Shown here piece after piece: positions 13,775 through 16,968 of a stretch of DNA of 16,968 nucleotides. This DNA is from Gemmatimonadota bacterium (lineage in GTDB: Bacteria > Gemmatimonadota > Gemmatimonadetes > Longimicrobiales > Gaopeijiaceae). Both the position numbers and the translations under genes were made by a program. Every line of letters begins with the position of its first letter. Positions within the stretch are counted from its first letter, which is position 1. The notes below the pieces were generated by a model. The model worked only from the letters and a program-made list of their open reading frames with translations. It was not told where the DNA came from and ran no database searches. The stretch is taken from assembly GCA_012959595.1 (NCBI GenBank), contig DUCW01000156.1, positions 1 through 16,968 of the forward strand, given 5' to 3'.

Positions 13775-15040
13775 CTACTTGATCCTTGTTTTCTGCCAGG
13801 TCCTGAAATCGGTTTTAGTGCTCCGAAGAATTTCGAGGATTGCACTCCGATCTGCAGAGGACAAATGATCGAATGATTTGGAGCGGTCTAGTCCGGTCAG
13901 TACTTCCCAGATTCTACGGAACAAATGGTGTCTCACAGTTTTACTAAGCGACTCAAAATTTTGAGAATAAATCATATAACTAAATGGGTATCGAAATAAT
14001 CTAGTTTCTAAATCTAACTGGCGTAGAGAGCGCATCTTACGATCATAGGGTCCTTCGGTTTCAAAGTTTTTTTGGAATTGGAGGTTACCCTTGAGGGGAC
14101 CGTTTATAGGAGCTTCACTGACCAGGAACATTCCTTCGACAAGGTTCTCTAAAGCAATCAGAACGTTTTCGCTCATGTGTTCGGTATCGGAATTGTTGCT
14201 TGCCTCCCAGTGCAAACGAATTAGAAGGTTTTGAATGTGAATTTGGTGCTCTAATATCATAAGGGCGACTATATCACTGGTCTCTAGTAGGTGTCGATTA
14301 TCAGCAATCAATCCGTTTAGGGATTTTATCCTGCCAATATTTCCTCTTTCCAGGATTGTTGATCCAGAGGTTGTTGTAATGGAATTTCCCAGGTGTTCTT
14401 GGTTATCGTGTGTTCCAGTCACATACCAACCACCCCATCGTTGTTCTAAGGGAGTTCGATGATCGGTAAGTCTCCATCCTTCGTGGCTTGCTGACCGCCC
14501 GTATTCGTCGGTAATTCCAGATCCCATTAGAAGACGCGGAACTCCCCCACCAGTCAGTCCATAGGTGTCATGACATTCTAAACAGAGAAAGGTTTGTTTC
14601 TGGATTTCTGGACTTTCGGATTTTTTCTGGTTCAGAGTATAGAAGACTATGCCGAGATCGGGGTCAGTTGAAGCAATTTCTAGGGATTCACTGCCCTGGA
14701 CCCATCCCACGTAAGTATCGTCCGAAAAATAAATCGCTCTTGGAGTTCCAGGCGTTATGATCCTGGCATTTATACTGGTCTTGGAGAATACCAAGGTCTG
14801 TGAATTTACGGGGATTTCAAGCTCACTCAACAGTGACTCGAGATATCCGTTTTCTCCATCAAAGACTAACATGTTTGGATTGGTTTCTAATGACTGCCTG
14901 AGTACAGCAACTCTGTCAGTAGGTGTCTTTGAGGAATAACCTATTTTTGGGTATTCTCTATCATATCGGTGCTGTTGACTTTCAAGAGCGTCCGATCGCA
15001 GGCAGAAGATTACTACCAAGAGCAATGCCACACGGATCAT
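13775..15040 (-). CDS. Exported monohaem c-type cytochrome-like protein
   Basis: This 421-residue protein has an N-terminal signal peptide (MIRVALLLVVIFCLRSDALES) and a single haem-binding site CLECH (Cys153, Cys156, His157). It is therefore probably a periplasmic c-type cytochrome. Possible distal ligands include Met172 in PRLLMGSG. The haem lies in the middle, with a beta-rich N-terminal part (60-135), and the C-terminal half is mostly helical, including LEHQIHIQNLLIRLHWEA and a C-terminal region rich in Leu and Arg. I recognise no named enzyme. Similar large single-CXXCH proteins occur in environmental bacteria as hypothetical cytochromes. ATG 15040 has little ribosome-binding sequence. 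The stop overlaps a possible GTG start of the amidase by one base, so the two are linked. Confidence 0.82.
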   Translation of the reverse strand: MIRVALLLVVIFCLRSDALESQQHRYDREYPKIGYSSKTPTDRVAVLRQSLETNPNMLVFDGENGYLESLLSELEIPVNSQTLVFSKTSINARIITPGTPRAIYFSDDTYVGWVQGSESLEIASTDPDLGIVFYTLNQKKSESPEIQKQTFLCLECHDTYGLTGGGVPRLLMGSGITDEYGRSASHEGWRLTDHRTPLEQRWGGWYVTGTHDNQEHLGNSITTTSGSTILERGNIGRIKSLNGLIADNRHLLETSDIVALMILEHQIHIQNLLIRLHWEASNNSDTEHMSENVLIALENLVEGMFLVSEAPINGPLKGNLQFQKNFETEGPYDRKMRSLRQLDLETRLFRYPFSYMIYSQNFESLSKTVRHHLFRRIWEVLTGLDRSKSFDHLSSADRSAILEILRSTKTDFRTWQKTRIK

Positions 15041-15254
15041 GGAGACAGTCGTAAATTGGTAATAGTGTTCTCTTGATGCATAAGTTAACTCTCAAATAGT
15101 AAATGGACTTGAGTAAAATGTGGCCAGTCAATATTAAAAATGGTCAAGAGAGGCACGACAATCAAATCGCCATGTGTGTTGACCTGAGTATTGGCTATTA
15201 AATACCTTAACCGTTAGTGGGCAAGTCTTCGCTACACTAACCGGGAGTGGATCA
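15041..15254. other. Divergent intergenic region
   Basis: This is 214 bases between the minus-strand cytochrome-like gene and the plus-strand DUF4399 lipoprotein gene; it must hold promoters for both. It contains the palindrome AGTTAACT and an inverted repeat CTCTTGA (15070-15076)/TCAAGAG (15144-15150). On the minus strand TTGACC and TTGACT boxes occur near 15130-15147, without a clear -10 partner. No open frame or RNA gene is apparent. Confidence 0.4.
15179..15208 (+). promoter_or_regulatory. Candidate sigma70 promoter for DUF4399-nfuA
   Basis: A -35-like TTGACC (15179-15184) and -10-like TACCTT (15203-15208) are separated by 18 bases. Transcription would begin near 15215, leaving a leader of about 40 bases before the GTG start at 15255, which has GGGAG 7 bases upstream. 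The -10 match is modest. Confidence 0.35.
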
Positions 15255-15701
15255 GTGATTTCATCTTTAGATACTTACTTGAGACCTTTAGTGGTTGGAT
15301 TCTTCGTACTCACTCTGGTTTCATGTACTGATACATCTGAATCGGAACCAGCAGAACCTGGTGCATCTATAAATTTTGTGCATCCTGAAGACGGCTCAAC
15401 TATTGAGGGAAACTCGGTGGTTCTCAGGCTGGCTGCATCTGGCATAGAGATCGTTCCAGCAGGTACGATGGAGCCTGGTACAGGCCATCATCATTTTGCG
15501 GTTGACGCAGATTTACCACCAGCAGGAGCTCCAATTCCTACAGTCGAAGGCACATACATACATCTTGGTCAAGCTCAAATCGAATATGAGTTAACCGGAC
15601 TGTCTTCTGGAGCACATGTTGTGATAGCAGTGGTCGGTGATGGTGCGCATATGCCAGTCGATCCTTGGGTAGTGGACACCGTACGTTTCGTGGTTCCCTA
15701 A
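15255..15701 (+). CDS. DUF4399 lipoprotein
   Basis: The 148-residue protein has a lipoprotein signal ending in the lipobox LVSC (Cys24), then a low-complexity linker rich in Ser, Glu and Pro. The DUF4399 domain follows: INFVHPEDGSTIEGNSVVLRL (39-59), GTGHHHFAVD (75-84), IHLGQAQIEYEL (102-113), SGAHVVIAVVGDGAHMP (118-134). Conserved histidines at 78-80, 103, 121 and 132 suggest metal binding, but no function has been shown to my knowledge. The start is GTG with a good GGGAG site. The stop is 2 bases before nfuA, so the two are probably co-translated. Confidence 0.87.
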   Translation: MISSLDTYLRPLVVGFFVLTLVSCTDTSESEPAEPGASINFVHPEDGSTIEGNSVVLRLAASGIEIVPAGTMEPGTGHHHFAVDADLPPAGAPIPTVEGTYIHLGQAQIEYELTGLSSGAHVVIAVVGDGAHMPVDPWVVDTVRFVVP

Positions 15702-15703
15702 GA

Positions 15704-16312
15704 ATGAGCGAAAAGGGTAAGGATCCTATATCTTTCAGTGAATTGGCCAGGGATACCATTCTAAATTTTATCGATATGCAGGGCGATGCTGTTGCGGTTC
15801 GCATCAGTGTGGCCAGTGCTAGTCCACTAGATCCCAGGTATGAGGTCACCCTAGTTGACCCGGAAGAAAAGGGTACAGAGGATCTCGTTTTTGATGGTAA
15901 TGGTTTTGAAGTAGTTATTGATCCGGATAGTCTGGTAGTTCTTGAGGGATCTCGGATTGATTGGGTCGAAACACTCACGGAAAGTGGCTTTAAGTTCGAA
16001 AATCCGAACTTGGCTCCGATTGGTTCTAGGCCACTGGAGGGCGACTTAGCTGAAAGGGTTCAGCAGGTGATTGATCAATATGTCAGTCCTGGAGTGGCCC
16101 AGCATGGAGGCAATGTGATCTTGGTCGAAGTCAGGGACAAGGTCGTATATGTTCAGATGGGTGGTGGATGTCAGGGGTGCGGATTAGCATCGGTGACTCT
16201 TAATCAAGGTATCGAGAAAATACTTAAGGAAAAGATTCCAGAAATAGAAGCTATCCAAGACGTTACTAATCACGCGGCTGGATCTAACCCATATACAACT
16301 GGTGCCAAATAG
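15704..16312 (+). CDS. nfuA: NfuA-type iron-sulfur cluster carrier
   Basis: This 202-residue cytosolic carrier takes 4Fe-4S clusters to target enzymes. It has the hybrid NfuA architecture: an N-terminal degenerate A-type (IscA/HesB-like) domain (about 8-103, with DWVETLTESGFKFENPN but lacking the three carrier cysteines), then a C-terminal NifU-like domain with the cluster ligands in GGGCQGCGLA (Cys156, Cys159). The start ATG 15704 is 2 bases after the DUF4399 stop; the frame is open a little further upstream, but that part overlaps the lipoprotein. No other iron-sulfur assembly gene is near. Its stop is overlapped by the GTG start of the ATP-grasp gene. Confidence 0.94.
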   Translation: MSEKGKDPISFSELARDTILNFIDMQGDAVAVRISVASASPLDPRYEVTLVDPEEKGTEDLVFDGNGFEVVIDPDSLVVLEGSRIDWVETLTESGFKFENPNLAPIGSRPLEGDLAERVQQVIDQYVSPGVAQHGGNVILVEVRDKVVYVQMGGGCQGCGLASVTLNQGIEKILKEKIPEIEAIQDVTNHAAGSNPYTTGAK

Positions 16313-16968
16313 ACTAGTCATTGTCAAAGAGAAGAAGATTGTAGATTCTCCAAGAGTTCTAATTCTTTTGGCGAAGACGACCTATCGGGCCAACTCTTTT
16401 GTTGAAGCAAGCCGAAAACTTGGTCTAGAAATTTCAGTAGGCTCAAACCACAGACAATCGTTAAGTGAGTTTGTGCCAGGATCTAGTCTTTTTCTAGAGC
16501 CGGGCAATATCCAAGCTTCAGTTGAGGATATTGTTAATTTCCATTCCAAATTTCCGCTCTATTCTATTGTTGCAGCAGAAGATGATTTTTGTGTTTTAGC
16601 TGCTGCTGCAGCCGAAATTATGGGGTTACTACAACACTCACTAGACGGTGTGTCAGCGGTTCGTAACAAACGGGCGATGCGAGAAAAACTCGCTGGAAGG
16701 GAAGGGGACACCTTCTGGTTTGAAGGTTTTGATCTGGAGGAAGATGTTAAATCCATAGTAACCAGGGTTCCTTTTCCATGTGTTGTGAAACCTGTGTCAT
16801 TGTCAGGGAGTCGTGGCGTCACTCGGTGTAACACTCAAGAAGAATTTGTGGTTGCCTGGAGCCGCTTGAAGAGATTGCTGGGATCGGATGATCTAAGGCA
16901 GAAAACAGAAACATTCTCTAGAGAGATTCTCGTGGAGACGTATCTGAGTGGGAGAGAAGTAGCGGTGG
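16302..16968 (+). CDS. ATP-grasp family enzyme, 3' truncated by window
   Basis: The frame is open from GTG 16302 to the window end (222 codons seen). The start overlaps the nfuA stop by 11 bases. N-terminal residues 18-31 (RVLILLAKTTYRAN) begin a preATP-grasp domain, with SIVAAEDDFCVLAAAAAE at 88-105. NKRAMREKLA (122-131) and PCVVKPVSLSGSRGV (159-173, with Lys163) are the nucleotide-binding part of an ATP-grasp fold. ILVETYLSGREVAV at the edge holds the conserved E-x-Y-x-x-G-x-E. Such enzymes join a carboxylate to an amine or thiol using ATP, as in carbamoyl-phosphate or peptide-forming ligases. The substrate cannot be told from half the gene. No ribosome-binding site is obvious, so translation may depend on nfuA. 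Confidence 0.83.
   Translation, partial: MPNRLVIVKEKKIVDSPRVLILLAKTTYRANSFVEASRKLGLEISVGSNHRQSLSEFVPGSSLFLEPGNIQASVEDIVNFHSKFPLYSIVAAEDDFCVLAAAAAEIMGLLQHSLDGVSAVRNKRAMREKLAGREGDTFWFEGFDLEEDVKSIVTRVPFPCVVKPVSLSGSRGVTRCNTQEEFVVAWSRLKRLLGSDDLRQKTETFSREILVETYLSGREVAV

Noticed and set aside
15538..15978. 146-codon open frame on the minus strand across the DUF4399 and nfuA genes
   Set aside because: It is antisense to two clearly conserved genes and its Ser/Arg-rich product matches nothing I know.
16559..16834. 91-codon minus-strand open frame at the window end
   Set aside because: It is antisense to the ATP-grasp gene, whose motifs are clear on the plus strand.
1..16968. Search for tRNA, rRNA, CRISPR repeats, transposases, integrases or attachment sites
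   Set aside because: None was recognised by eye on either strand; the window appears to be stable chromosomal sequence.

Overview
The window looks like a piece of a bacterial chromosome of moderate GC content, with no sign of a phage, plasmid, insertion sequence or CRISPR array. Gene content is that of a Gram-negative-type, probably marine or environmental, uncultured bacterium: heteromeric acetyl-CoA carboxylase (AccA), RicT, short-form MetG, NfuA, several lipoproteins and exported proteins, a monohaem cytochrome-like protein and xanthine dehydrogenase/CO dehydrogenase-type molybdenum cofactor genes. The exported amidase, the DUF1028 protein and the coiled-coil lipoprotein resemble proteins I associate with Gemmatimonadota. 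That placement is an inference from family resemblance, not a phylogeny.

Layout. Positions 1-2886 are on the plus strand: the 3' end of gyrA, a PLP-dependent threonine/serine dehydratase overlapping it, a HAD phosphatase 2 bases further on, then a membrane-anchored DsbA-like thiol oxidoreductase. Positions 2921-15040 are on the minus strand. Read in the direction of transcription they are: a monohaem c-type cytochrome-like protein, an exported amidase, an exported DUF1028 protein, an MFS transporter, the compact operon accA-ricT-metG, a coiled-coil lipoprotein, and a molybdenum-cofactor cluster (MobA/MocA-like nucleotidyltransferase, XdhC/CoxF-like Rossmann protein, small XdhC/CoxI-like protein, DUF402 protein). 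From 15255 to the end the plus strand carries a tight run: a DUF4399 lipoprotein, nfuA and an ATP-grasp enzyme cut by the window end. The ATP-grasp gene runs off the edge without a stop.

How the genes work together. The most coherent accessory unit is the molybdenum-cofactor cluster (2921-about 5289). A MocA-like cytidylyltransferase and two XdhC-family proteins would prepare and deliver cofactor to a molybdenum hydroxylase that must be encoded elsewhere. The three exported proteins at 11150-15040 look like a periplasmic or secreted set (haem protein, amidase, possible Ntn-type hydrolase), but no shared pathway can be shown from sequence alone. accA-ricT-metG is a translationally tight housekeeping block. 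DUF4399-nfuA-ATP-grasp pairs an iron-sulfur carrier with an envelope lipoprotein, and a candidate sigma70-type promoter lies just upstream.

The oddest details are these. The MobA-like gene's reading frame continues upstream through its nucleotide-binding signature with no ATG, GTG or TTG to start it. The MFS gene may also use a non-standard (CTG) start. The second XdhC protein carries a cysteine-less remnant of the domain that its neighbour encodes alone. The DUF1028 signal peptide would be cut exactly before a threonine. I found no clear new defence or mobile system.
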